NCBI RefSeq assembly: GCF_947499845.1
Contig: NZ_CANMPM010000002.1
Coordinates: 62,001 to 126,000, forward strand
Direction of reading: 5' to 3'
From: an uncultured Pseudokineococcus sp.
GTDB taxonomy: Bacteria; Actinomycetota; Actinomycetes; Actinomycetales; Quadrisphaeraceae
DNA: 64,000 bases
The notes under the pieces are model-generated. The model was not told the DNA's origin, did not search any database, and saw nothing but the letters and a program-made list of their open reading frames with translations. Made by a program: the position numbers and the translations under genes. Of the stretch, positions 43,798 through 53,816 are shown one piece after another (positions within the stretch are counted from its first letter, which is position 1; each line of letters begins with the position of its first letter).

Positions 43798-44675
43798 CAG
43801 CGGGCGGGCGCCTCGACGCCGTCGGGCGCGAGGACGTCGAGGGCGGCGTCGGCGACGGCGACGAAGCCGGCGACGTCGAGGCGCTCGCCGCGCAGGGCGG
43901 GGTCGACGCCCGCGGCGCGGAGCACCTCCTCGGCCCGTGCGGCGCCGCCGGCCCAGCGCGCCAGCGCGGCCCGCAGCGTCTTGCGGCGCTGCGCGAAGGC
44001 GGCGTCGACGACGGCGAAGACGGCCTCACGGCCCGCCCGGCTCGCCGGGGGGTCGCGGCGGAGGAGGTGCACGAGCCCGGAGTCGACGTTGGGCGCCGGC
44101 CAGAAGACGGTGCGGCCCACCGCCCCCGCCCGGGCGACGTCGCCGTACCAGGCGGCCTTCACGGACGGGACGCCGTAGGCCCGGCTGCCGGGCTCGGCGG
44201 CGAGCCGGTCGGCGACCTCGGACTGCACCATGACGAGCGCGCTGCGCAGCCCGGGCAGCCGCTCGAGGAGCGTCAGCAGCACGGGCACCGCGACGTTGTA
44301 GGGCAGGTTGGCCACGAGCGCCGTCGGCGCCCCGGCACCGGCGCCGAGGACGTCGTCCGCCCCGACCCGCAGCGCGTCGGCGCCGACCACGGCCAGCCGC
44401 GGCGGGACGGCGTCGCCGGCCCCCCGGCGGGCGGCGACCGTGCGCGGCAGCTCGGCGGCGAGCACGGGGTCGACCTCGACGGCGACGACGCCGGCGCACC
44501 GCTCGAGGAGCGCGAGCGTCAGCGACCCCAGCCCGGGGCCGACCTCGAGCACGACGTCGTCGGCCCCCACCCCGGCGCGGCGCACGATGCGCTGCACCGT
44601 CCCCGCGTCCGTGACGAAGTTCTGCCCGAGGGTCTTCGTGGGCCGCACGCCGAGGCGGGTGGCCAGCGCGCGCAC
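43797..44675 (-). CDS. rsmA: 16S rRNA (adenine1518-N6/adenine1519-N6)-dimethyltransferase
   Basis: This encodes 292 residues from GTG 44675. KsgA/RsmA dimethylates two adenines in helix 45. Motifs: [18 protein letters not shown] loop [33 protein letters not shown] (NLPY catalytic), [22 protein letters not shown] and [16 protein letters not shown]. The frame stays open upstream but holds no ATG, GTG or TTG for about 90 codons. The family's common LLGPSDVR start would need the CTG at 44735. A perfect 20-bp inverted repeat ends one base before the GTG. The stop is at the edge of tandem array B. Confidence 0.92.
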   Translation of the reverse strand: MRALATRLGVRPTKTLGQNFVTDAGTVQRIVRRAGVGADDVVLEVGPGLGSLTLALLERCAGVVAVEVDPVLAAELPRTVAARRGAGDAVPPRLAVVGADALRVGADDVLGAGAGAPTALVANLPYNVAVPVLLTLLERLPGLRSALVMVQSEVADRLAAEPGSRAYGVPSVKAAWYGDVARAGAVGRTVFWPAPNVDSGLVHLLRRDPPASRAGREAVFAVVDAAFAQRRKTLRAALARWAGGAARAEEVLRAAGVDPALRGERLDVAGFVAVADAALDVLAPDGVEAPAR

Positions 44676-44717
44676 GTCGGAGGGGCCGAGGAGCGCTCGC
44701 TCCTCGGCCCCTCCGAC
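44676..44717 (-). terminator. Perfect 20-bp inverted repeat between rpfB and rsmA
   Basis: Arms 44676-44695 and 44698-44717 are fully complementary. It begins 23 bases after the rpfB stop, so it can terminate rpfB, yet it abuts the rsmA start codon. It may act as an attenuator. There is no T-tract. Confidence 0.75.
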
Positions 44718-44739
44718 GCGGTCGGTCTCGCTCAGGGCG

Positions 44740-46440
<1,701 letters not shown>

Positions 46441-47364
46441 TCACCAGGGCCCGTAGAGCTCCTCGGCGGTGGCGGCGACGGCCGTGCACAGCTCCTCGAG
46501 GGGCACGTCGAGGACGCCCGCGACGACGCGCGCCGTGTGCGGCACGAGGTAGCTGGCGTTGGGGCGCCCGCGGTGCGGCGAGGGCGTGAGGAAGGGCGCG
46601 TCGGTCTCGAGGAGCACGCGCTCCAGCGGGACGACGGACAGCGCGCTGCGCAGGCCGCCGGCGTTGGAGAAGGTCACCGTGCCGGCGAAGGACAGCCAGT
46701 AGCCGCGCGCCACGCACTCGCGGGCCATGTCGACGTCGCCGGAGAAGCAGTGGAGGACGACGCGCTCGGCGCGCTCCTCGGCCAGGACGCGCAGGACGTC
46801 GGCGTGGGCGTCCCGGTCGTGGACCTGCACGGGCAGCCCCAGCTCCTCCGCCAGGCGGACGTGCGCGCGGAACGACTCCTCCTGCGCGGCGACGGCGGCC
46901 GCGTCGCCCGCGTCGGTGCGGAAGGCGTCCATGCCCGTCTCCCCCACCACCCGGATCCGGTCGGCGCGGGCGAGGCGGCCGATCTCCTCGAGGGCGTCGT
47001 CCAGCTCGCCGCGCGCGGCGAGGACGGGCGCCTCGTTGGGGTGCAGGGCGACCCCGCCGACGAGCTCGGGGTGGCGCTGCACGGCCTCGACCGTCCACCG
47101 GGCCGCGGGGAGGTCGCAGCCGATCTGCACCGCGCGCGGGACGCCGGCCGCCGCCGCGAGGGCGAGCAGGTCCTCGACCGTGCGCCGGTCGCCGTCGTCC
47201 GACCGCTCGTCGGCGCCGGGCCCGTCGACGATGTCGAGGTGGGTGTGGTCGTCGACGACGGGGACGGGCAGGGGCTCGGGGGCGGGCGGCCAGGACCGGT
47301 CGCGCCGCCGGCCGTCGGCGCCCGTCGACGACCGCGCACGCGGGCGGGCGGGCTCCTCAGCCAC
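46441..47364 (-). CDS. tatD: TatD-family 3'-5' exodeoxyribonuclease / metal-dependent hydrolase
   Basis: This encodes 307 residues with GTG 47364, GAGGAG upstream and an 8-bp overlap with metG. TIM-barrel metal ligands: [50 protein letters not shown] and [19 protein letters not shown]. These are the TatD signature; members act in DNA repair and fragmentation. The first 30 residues are charged and not conserved. Confidence 0.94.
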   Translation of the reverse strand: MAEEPARPRARSSTGADGRRRDRSWPPAPEPLPVPVVDDHTHLDIVDGPGADERSDDGDRRTVEDLLALAAAAGVPRAVQIGCDLPAARWTVEAVQRHPELVGGVALHPNEAPVLAARGELDDALEEIGRLARADRIRVVGETGMDAFRTDAGDAAAVAAQEESFRAHVRLAEELGLPVQVHDRDAHADVLRVLAEERAERVVLHCFSGDVDMARECVARGYWLSFAGTVTFSNAGGLRSALSVVPLERVLLETDAPFLTPSPHRGRPNASYLVPHTARVVAGVLDVPLEELCTAVAATAEELYGPW

Positions 47365-49165
47365 CGGCCTGCTCCTCGCGGAGCCGCTCCAGCTCGGTCT
47401 CGACGACGTCCTCGTCCAGCTTGGTGAAGACGGGGGTCGGCTTGCCCACCGGCGTGCCCGGCACGACCGGCACCGAGCCCCAGCCGGGGGCGCCGTCCCC
47501 GCCGCGCGGCGTCTGCAGCACCGGGTAGGGGCTGCCGCCGTCGAGGTCGTCGACCTCCCGGAGCTCGGGCATCGGCGAGACCGTGCCGGTGCCGCCCATG
47601 ACCTCGTGCACGGCCTGCGCGCTGTGCGGCAGGTACGGCGCGAGCAGGCCCCGGCAGTCCGAGACGCCCTGCGCGGCGACGTGGAGCACCGTGCGCATGC
47701 GGTCGGGGTCGCTCGTGCGCAGGGCCCACGGCGCCGTCTCGGACAGGTAGCGGTTGACCTCCCCGACCGCGCGCATGGCCTCGGACAGCCCCTGGCGCTG
47801 GCGGTGGGTGGCCACGAGGTCGCCGACGACGCCGAAGGCGCCCGACGTCGTGGCCAGGAGCTCGCGGTCGCGGTCGGTGAGGTCGCCCGCCTCGGGGATG
47901 CTCCCGACGTTCTTGGCGACGAGGCTCGCGGTCCGGTTGACGAGGTTGCCCCAGCCGGCGACGAGCTCGTCGTTGGTGCGGCGGGTGAACTCGCGCCACG
48001 TGAAGTCGGTGTCGTGCGCCTCGGGGCCGGCGGCCGACAGGAAGTAGCGCAGCGCGTCGGGCTGGTAGCGCGAGAGGACGTCGCGGACGGAGATGACGAC
48101 GCCCCGGCTGGAGGAGAACTGGCGCCCCTCCATCGTGAGGAACTCGCTGGCGACGACCTCCGAGGGCAGGGCCAGGTCGCCGAAGGCGCCGGGCCGCCCG
48201 CCGCGCGAGCCGCGCCCGTCGTAGCCGGCCAGCTCGGCCGGCCAGATGAGCGAGTGGAAGACGATGTTGTCCTTGCCCATGAAGTACGCGCCGCGCGCGC
48301 CCTCGGACCAGTAGGGCCGCCAGGCCTCCGGGTCACCCGTGCGGCGGGCCCACTCGACGCTGGCGGACAGGTAGCCGACGACGGCGTCGAACCACACGTA
48401 CAGCCGCTTCGTCGGGTTCTCCTCCCAGCCCGGCAGCGGCACCGGGATGCCCCAGTCGATGTCGCGGGTGATCGCGCGGGGGCGGATCTCCTCGAGGAGG
48501 TTCCGGCTGAAGCCGAGGACGTTGGGACGCCACGACGGCGAGCCCGTCTTCGTCTCGAGCCACGCGCCGACGGCCTCGGCGAGCGCGGGCAGGTCGAGGA
48601 AGAAGTGCTGGCTCTCGACGAACTTCGGGGTCTCGCCGTTGATGCGGCTCACCGGGTTCTTGAGGTCGACCGGGTCGAGCTGGTTGCCGCAGTTGTCGCA
48701 CTGGTCGCCGCGGGCGCCGTCGAAGCCGCAGATCGGGCAGGTGCCCTCGATGTAGCGGTCCGGCAGCGTGCGGCCCGTCGACGGCGAGACGGCCCCCATC
48801 GTCGTCCTCTCGACGAGGTAGCCGTTGCGGTGGACCGTGCGGAACATCTCCTGCACGACGGCGTAGTGGTTGCGCGTCGTCGTGCGGGTGAAGAGGTCGT
48901 ACGACAGGCCGAGGGCCTGCAGGTCCTCGGCGATGACGCGGTTGTACCTGTCCGCCAGCGCCTGCGGCGTCACGCCCTCGCGCTCGGCCTGCACGAGGAT
49001 CGGCGTCCCGTGCTCGTCGGTGCCCGAGACCATGAGGACGTCGTGGCCCGCCATGCGCTGCTGCCGCGCGAACACGTCGGAGGGGACGCCGAAGCCGGCG
49101 ACATGACCGAGGTGGCGGGGGCCGTTGGCGTAGGGCCAGGCCACCGCGGCGAGGACGTGCGTCAT
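47357..49165 (-). CDS. metG: Methionyl-tRNA synthetase
   Basis: This encodes 602 residues. The class I HIGH-type motif is [14 protein letters not shown] near the N-terminus. The zinc knuckle [18 protein letters not shown] (about 142-159) has four Cys. The KMSKS loop is represented by FSSSRG (about 349-354), and the anticodon-binding helical domain follows with [15 protein letters not shown]. No C-terminal tRNA-binding domain is present, as usual in actinobacteria. It is first in the metG-tatD-rpfB-rsmA-ispE series. Confidence 0.96.
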   Translation of the reverse strand: MTHVLAAVAWPYANGPRHLGHVAGFGVPSDVFARQQRMAGHDVLMVSGTDEHGTPILVQAEREGVTPQALADRYNRVIAEDLQALGLSYDLFTRTTTRNHYAVVQEMFRTVHRNGYLVERTTMGAVSPSTGRTLPDRYIEGTCPICGFDGARGDQCDNCGNQLDPVDLKNPVSRINGETPKFVESQHFFLDLPALAEAVGAWLETKTGSPSWRPNVLGFSRNLLEEIRPRAITRDIDWGIPVPLPGWEENPTKRLYVWFDAVVGYLSASVEWARRTGDPEAWRPYWSEGARGAYFMGKDNIVFHSLIWPAELAGYDGRGSRGGRPGAFGDLALPSEVVASEFLTMEGRQFSSSRGVVISVRDVLSRYQPDALRYFLSAAGPEAHDTDFTWREFTRRTNDELVAGWGNLVNRTASLVAKNVGSIPEAGDLTDRDRELLATTSGAFGVVGDLVATHRQRQGLSEAMRAVGEVNRYLSETAPWALRTSDPDRMRTVLHVAAQGVSDCRGLLAPYLPHSAQAVHEVMGGTGTVSPMPELREVDDLDGGSPYPVLQTPRGGDGAPGWGSVPVVPGTPVGKPTPVFTKLDEDVVETELERLREEQAGG

Positions 49166-49235
49166 GCCGCCAGCGTAGTGACGGCGCCGGCCACCCCCCG
49201 CCGCCGCCGACGGGGCGGTCGCGCGGCCCCCGGGC

Positions 49236-49919
49236 TCAGGCGGGTGCGACGTCCGTGACGACGACCTGCGTGCCGGCGCAAGCGGTCCCGCGCTCGACGG
49301 GGCGGGGCGTGCCCGTGACGCGGACGCGGTCGCCCACCGAGACCTCGACGCCCGCGGGCAGTAGCAGCGAGAAGACCTGGCCGCCGCTCGTCATCTCGAC
49401 GCAGCCCGCCGCCGAGGGCTCGACGACCTCGCCGACGAGGACGGTCGGGCGCGGCACGTCGGTCGGCGCCGTCGGCGGCGCCGTCGGGCGCGGCAGCAGC
49501 GGCAGGCTGCCGCCGCTCGGTCCCGGGGACGGCGGCGAGGTGGCGCCGGGCTCGTCGCCGGGCGCCGGAGGGCTGGTCGTCATGCCGCCCATCGTCGGGC
49601 CGCCCGTCGTCGGGCCGCCCGTCGTGGGAGCGCCGGTCGACGTGGCGGTCCCCTCGTCGGGAGCGCCGGAGGTCGGCGCAGGACTCGTCGCCGAGCCGGC
49701 CGCCGGGGACCCGGCCCCTGCGTCGTCGGCGCCGCAGCCGGCGAGGGCGAGCAGGGCGGCGACGGCCACGACCGCCGGGAGGGCCGCGCGCCGGGTCGCC
49801 GTGGGCCGGGTCGCCGTGGGCCGGGTCGCCGTGGGCCGGGTCGCCGCGCCACGGGTCCCGGCGTCGCGAGAGCCAGCGGAGGGCGCGGAGGGGACCGGGC
49901 AGCCGGTGGGGAGCGTCAC
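49236..49919 (-). CDS. Lipoprotein with TRPTA repeats in a long n-region and an OB-like C-terminus
   Basis: This encodes 227 residues from GTG 49919. Before the hydrophobic segment ([15 protein letters not shown], lipobox LAGC, Cys62) lies an unusually long 46-residue n-region with three 5-residue repeats (TRPTA), encoded by perfect 15-bp units at 49801-49845. A Thr/Gly/Pro-rich spacer and an OB-like domain follow ([40 protein letters not shown]). The function is unknown. The start is uncertain because no Shine-Dalgarno is evident. Confidence 0.6.
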   Translation of the reverse strand: MTLPTGCPVPSAPSAGSRDAGTRGAATRPTATRPTATRPTATRRAALPAVVAVAALLALAGCGADDAGAGSPAAGSATSPAPTSGAPDEGTATSTGAPTTGGPTTGGPTMGGMTTSPPAPGDEPGATSPPSPGPSGGSLPLLPRPTAPPTAPTDVPRPTVLVGEVVEPSAAGCVEMTSGGQVFSLLLPAGVEVSVGDRVRVTGTPRPVERGTACAGTQVVVTDVAPA

Positions 49920-50078
49920 GGGGCTGGGACGCACGGGGGCGCCCCTCCGGTTCCCGGTGCGGCCGCGAGGCCCTGCCTCCGGTCGTGACCGCCGCCGGGC
50001 ACCCCGGCACTCGGGCCCCCGGCACCCCGGCACCCCGGCACCCAGCGGCTGCGGTGCCGGTCTGGTGGGATCGGCGTC

Positions 50079-50954
50079 ATGGCGCCGCCTCCCGCACCCC
50101 CCGACCGGCTCGCCGCCAGCACCGTCGGCGAGGAGGGTCCTCGCGTCGTCTTCGTGCACGGGCTCTTCGGGCAGGGCCGCAACTGGGTGACGGTGGCGCG
50201 GTCGCTGGCCGGTGGACCGCGGCGGGTGACGGTCCTCGACCTGCCCGACCACGGGCGCTCCCCGCGGTCGGAGCGCGTCGACTACCTCGCCATGGCCGAG
50301 CGGGTGGCCGTCGAGCTCGAGGAGCTGGGGGAGCCCGTCGTCCTCGTCGGCCACTCGATGGGCGGCAAGGTCGCGATGCAGCTGGCCCTCCGTCGCCCCG
50401 AGCTGGTCCGGGCGCTCGTCGTCGTGGACATCGCCCCGGTGGAGTACCCGCTCGCCGGGGGGCGCACCGACGACCCGGACGAGGAGGCCTCCCCCTTCGC
50501 CGACTACATCGACGCGATGCGGGCCGTCGACCTCGACCGCCTCGGCAGCCGGGAGGAGGCGCACGACGCCCTGCGCGACGTCGTCCCCAGCGACGCCGTG
50601 CGCGGGTTCCTCCTCCAGAGCCTGCTGCGCGAGCGCGGTGACGGCGGAGGAGGGCCCTCCTGGCGGTGGGCGCTCAACCTGCCCGTGCTGCGGGAGGGCC
50701 TCGAGGTGCTGCGCGGCTTCCCCGAGCCGCCGGAGGGCGCGGTCTTCGACGGACCGGTGCTGTGGGTCGCCGGGGCCACGTCCCACTACGTCCTCGACCA
50801 GGACCGGTCCCGCATGCAGCAGCTCTTCCCCTCGACCCGGCTGGTGCGCGTCAAGGGGGCCGGGCACTGGGTCCACTCCGAGCAGCCCGAGGTGTTCACC
50901 GCCACCCTCGAGCGCTTCCTCGCCTCGGTCGAGGCCGACGGCGCACCGTCCTAG
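50079..50954 (+). CDS. Alpha/beta-hydrolase (esterase-like)
   Basis: This encodes 291 residues. The fold is clear: VVFVHGLFGQGRNWVTVARSL (oxyanion HG), VTVLDLPDHGRSP, nucleophile elbow VLVGHSMGGKVAMQLALRRP (GHSMG Ser) and catalytic His in VKGAGHWVHSEQPEVF. It resembles YbfF-type esterases. The promoter gap holds GC-rich CCCCGGCA repeats (about 50006-50040). The substrate is unknown. Confidence 0.88.
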   Translation: MAPPPAPPDRLAASTVGEEGPRVVFVHGLFGQGRNWVTVARSLAGGPRRVTVLDLPDHGRSPRSERVDYLAMAERVAVELEELGEPVVLVGHSMGGKVAMQLALRRPELVRALVVVDIAPVEYPLAGGRTDDPDEEASPFADYIDAMRAVDLDRLGSREEAHDALRDVVPSDAVRGFLLQSLLRERGDGGGGPSWRWALNLPVLREGLEVLRGFPEPPEGAVFDGPVLWVAGATSHYVLDQDRSRMQQLFPSTRLVRVKGAGHWVHSEQPEVFTATLERFLASVEADGAPS

Positions 50955-51169
50955 AGCTCGCTCGGTCGACGCGCTCGCCGCGTCGCGGCGTCGTCGCGTC
51001 GCGGCGTCGTCGCGTCGCCGCGTCGTGTGCGCCTGGGACACACGCGTCGGGCGTCGGGCGTCGTGCGCCGACGCCGGTCCGCGCCGGCGACGTCCGCCCC
51101 ACCTCCTCGAACCACGCCTCGACCTGGGGGAGGTCGTGCGCGTTCGTCGCCATCGACGAGGAGCAGCGG
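50955..51169. repeat. Intergenic gap with a 16-bp GC-rich tandem repeat
   Basis: Between the hydrolase and the HNH gene, about 50975-51025 carries roughly three copies of GTCGTCGCGTCGCGGC, followed by GCGTCGG direct repeats. I see no convincing gene; an 86-codon minus-strand frame from 51153 lacks a ribosome site and has poor content. Confidence 0.55.
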
Positions 51170-53569
51170 TCAGTACGGCGGCTCGCCGTCCCCCCACGAG
51201 TCGTGCTGGTGGGTCGGCGCCTCGTCCGCCTCCCCCGGGGCCGTGCTCGGGCTCGCGGTGGCTGACGCCGCGCCTCTGCGACCGCTGGGGGACCGTCCTC
51301 CGTCACCCCCGGGACTCCGGCGCAGCTCCTGCTGCTGGCGGGCGAGCTCGGCGTGCACCCGGTCGAGGTCGTGGGCGGCGGCGTCCCGGGTGGGGTAGCA
51401 CGCGGGGCCGAGGAGCCGGTCCTCGAGCGCGGCGGCGGCCGCGGACTCAGCCCTCATCGCGGCACGGGCGCCGTCGGCGACACGCGGCGCGGGGCGCGGC
51501 AGGAGGGGCCGGGCGGGGACGTGGGCGACCTGCCCGAGCGGGGTGGTCCAAGTCAGGCCAGGGTCGCGGGCGTCGTCGGTCATGGGGACGGCCTTCCATC
51601 CGAAGTGGTGCTTGGCGAGGTGGTGGCGCCGGCAGAGGACGTCGAGGTTGCACGGGCACGTCGGTCCGCCAGCGGCGTGGGGCGTGCGGTGGTCGAGGTC
51701 GCAGCGGGTCGCGGGCATCCGGCAGCCGGGGGCCTGGCAGCGCGGTGAGCGGGCTCTCACCCAGCGGGCGCAGGCATCGGTCGGCGCGTAGGGGCCGGGT
51801 CCGCCGGTCGCGGCGGCGTAGGAGCAGGCGGACCGTCGGGCCGCGTGGCGCAGCGAGGCGTGCCACGAAGTCGACGAGGGACTCGTCTGCGGCCGGGGCG
51901 GGGAAGGCGACGATGGCGACGACGCCAGCTCGGCTGCGGTCGCGGCTGCGCGCACAGCTGCCCTCCCGGCCGCCGGTGCGGCTGCGGGCGCAGCTGTCGT
52001 GCCAGCCGCGGCTGCGGGCGCAGCTGTGGTCGCGGCCGCCGCTGCGGGCGCCGCTGCGGCTGCGGCGGGGTCGGTGGGTGACGGCGACGACGTCGGCAGC
52101 GACGTGGGGTCGTCGGGCGTCTCGACGCGCACGCTGATGGCTTCCCTGCGGCTTCGGCGGGCCGGTGTGGTCCCTGGGCCCTTCCCCGGCGGACCGGTCA
52201 GCGGCGCGGCCGTGGTCGTGGGGTCGAGAGTCTGGAGGTGGCCGTCGAGGCCGACGAGGTGGCCGGTGAGCGGTGCGGTCAGGGCGCGGCGGAAGCGGTG
52301 CCCGTTGGCGAGGAGCTCGGCGACGGCCACCGCCGGGACGGGTCCGAGGGTGGGGTGCTGGGCGGGGTCGTCGTCCAGGCCGAGCAGGCTGGTCAGGGCC
52401 ACGGTGACCTGCGGACCGTGGGGGCTGCGCGCCCGGGGCGTGACCGTGGCGCCCGCCGAGGCTGTGCCCGCGCTGGCGTTCGCGTCCGCGCGCGTGGCAG
52501 GGGCGACGGCGTGCGCGCCGGTGGGCAGGTCAGCGGTAGTGAGGTCGGTGGTGGTGGCGAGGTCGACGAGGACGTCGAAGCGGCGCGCGTCGATGCCCCG
52601 CCGGTCGGGCAACCCCGCGGCGGCACCGTCGCCCACAGTTAGGGGGTCCAGGCCGGCGGTGGTCGCGGCGTGCGGGTCGAGGCGCCCGTGCTCCCCGGCG
52701 CGGGCCCGGGCGGTGGTGGTCAGGCGCTCGAACACGCACGCCAGGTCCAGCACCGGGCCCGTCGCGACCAGCTGGGCCATCCCGTCGTCGACCGGGAACA
52801 GGCGCACGCCGCGGGCGCACGTGGCCCGCCGCACCCGGCGGCGCACCGCTTCGGGGTCGGTCGTCGCGACCAGGTGACGCACCCGCGCCCGCAGCGCCGG
52901 GACGGTGAGGGGGCCGAGGTCGTCGGCCAGGGCCGCGTCGACCTTCGCGGCGTGCACCGGGGACAGGGCGACGGTCTCCTCGGCCACCAGCCGGGAGCGC
53001 TGGGGGTCGATCCTCCCGGCCTCCAGCGCGGCCAGGGTCACCGGCAGGCGGGTCGTCACCGCGAGGGCCTCGGCGACCAGGTCCTGCGCCCGCCGCAGCG
53101 GCACCACCAGCGCGACCGCCAGCTCGGCCGCGGCGGCCTCGAACGCCAGACCCGCGTCCCGCCCCGACCCTGACGTCGGCACCGACCCCGCGCTGGAGCC
53201 GGCCGACCTCACTGCGACATCGACCGCACCTGCCGCGCGGTCACCGGCGCCGGACCCGCCGCCGTCGGCCACCGGCGCCGCCGGCCCACCCGACACCGAC
53301 ACCTCCTCCACCAGCGCCGCGACCTGCCGCAGCAGCCCCGCCCACGCCACCGACCGCGCCGCCTCCAGCGCGACCACCGCCCGCACCCGACCCAGCGCCC
53401 CCGCTCGCACCGCCGACCGCACGCGACCGACCTCGCCAGCGAGCTCGACGGCGCCGCCGTCCTGGTCCCCGGTAGCACCAGTCGCGTCAGGGGCGCCGGC
53501 GCCACGAACGGCGCGCGGCGCGGCGGACGGCAGGACGGCGTCGTCCCCCTCGCTCCCGCCCACGCCCAT
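51170..53569 (-). CDS. DUF222/HNH endonuclease-domain protein (13E12 type)
   Basis: This encodes 799 residues. The DUF222 helical region (about 25-470) includes ALEAGRIDPQRSRLVAEETVALSP and DPEAVRRRVRRATCARGVRLFPVDDGMAQL. An Ala/Thr/Pro low-complexity stretch separates it from the HNH domain: CQAPGCRMPATRCDLDHRTPHAAGG, then PCNLDVLCRRHHLAKHHFGW. These abundant actinobacterial proteins (13E12 repeats in M. tuberculosis) are of unknown function, and several are LexA-controlled. An SOS-like box overlaps the start. ATG 53569 is used; GTG 53578 is possible. Confidence 0.9.
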   Translation of the reverse strand: MGVGGSEGDDAVLPSAAPRAVRGAGAPDATGATGDQDGGAVELAGEVGRVRSAVRAGALGRVRAVVALEAARSVAWAGLLRQVAALVEEVSVSGGPAAPVADGGGSGAGDRAAGAVDVAVRSAGSSAGSVPTSGSGRDAGLAFEAAAAELAVALVVPLRRAQDLVAEALAVTTRLPVTLAALEAGRIDPQRSRLVAEETVALSPVHAAKVDAALADDLGPLTVPALRARVRHLVATTDPEAVRRRVRRATCARGVRLFPVDDGMAQLVATGPVLDLACVFERLTTTARARAGEHGRLDPHAATTAGLDPLTVGDGAAAGLPDRRGIDARRFDVLVDLATTTDLTTADLPTGAHAVAPATRADANASAGTASAGATVTPRARSPHGPQVTVALTSLLGLDDDPAQHPTLGPVPAVAVAELLANGHRFRRALTAPLTGHLVGLDGHLQTLDPTTTAAPLTGPPGKGPGTTPARRSRREAISVRVETPDDPTSLPTSSPSPTDPAAAAAAPAAAAATTAAPAAAAGTTAAPAAAPAAGRAAVRAAATAAELASSPSSPSPPRPQTSPSSTSWHASLRHAARRSACSYAAATGGPGPYAPTDACARWVRARSPRCQAPGCRMPATRCDLDHRTPHAAGGPTCPCNLDVLCRRHHLAKHHFGWKAVPMTDDARDPGLTWTTPLGQVAHVPARPLLPRPAPRVADGARAAMRAESAAAAALEDRLLGPACYPTRDAAAHDLDRVHAELARQQQELRRSPGGDGGRSPSGRRGAASATASPSTAPGEADEAPTHQHDSWGDGEPPY

Positions 53570-53570
53570 C

Positions 53571-53586
53571 TCGAACACGTGTACGA
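53571..53586. promoter_or_regulatory. SOS (LexA) box candidate
   Basis: TCGAACACGTGTACGA is a near-perfect dyad. It matches the actinobacterial LexA consensus CGAAC-N4-GTTYG except for one base. It lies directly at the HNH gene start. Confidence 0.6.
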
Positions 53587-53743
53587 GACTAGGGATGGGG
53601 TACGACAGCGCCCCGCCAGTTCCGTGGCCTGTGGACGACGTCCCGCTCCGCCGTCCTGTGCGCAACCACCGGACACCGCCGACGGCTGGCGCGCCCCGAC
53701 GTCCACGAACGCCCCCCTGGACCAGGAGGCGGCCCGAGGACGG

Positions 53744-53779
53744 CCGAGGGCCCGGCGGCAGACGCCGCCGGGCCCTCGG
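53744..53779 (-). terminator. Terminator of the M6 peptidase gene
   Basis: Perfect 16-bp arms (53744-53759 and 53764-53779) with loop AGAC lie 38 bases past the peptidase stop. Confidence 0.8.
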
Positions 53780-53816
53780 TCCGTGCTGAGCCCGAGCCGT
53801 CGCCCGGGCGGAGGGG

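Noticed and set aside
50896-51153. A small minus-strand gene starting MATNAHDLPQ
   Set aside because: No ribosome site is visible, most of it is encoded by a 16-bp simple repeat, and it runs into the hydrolase gene antisense.
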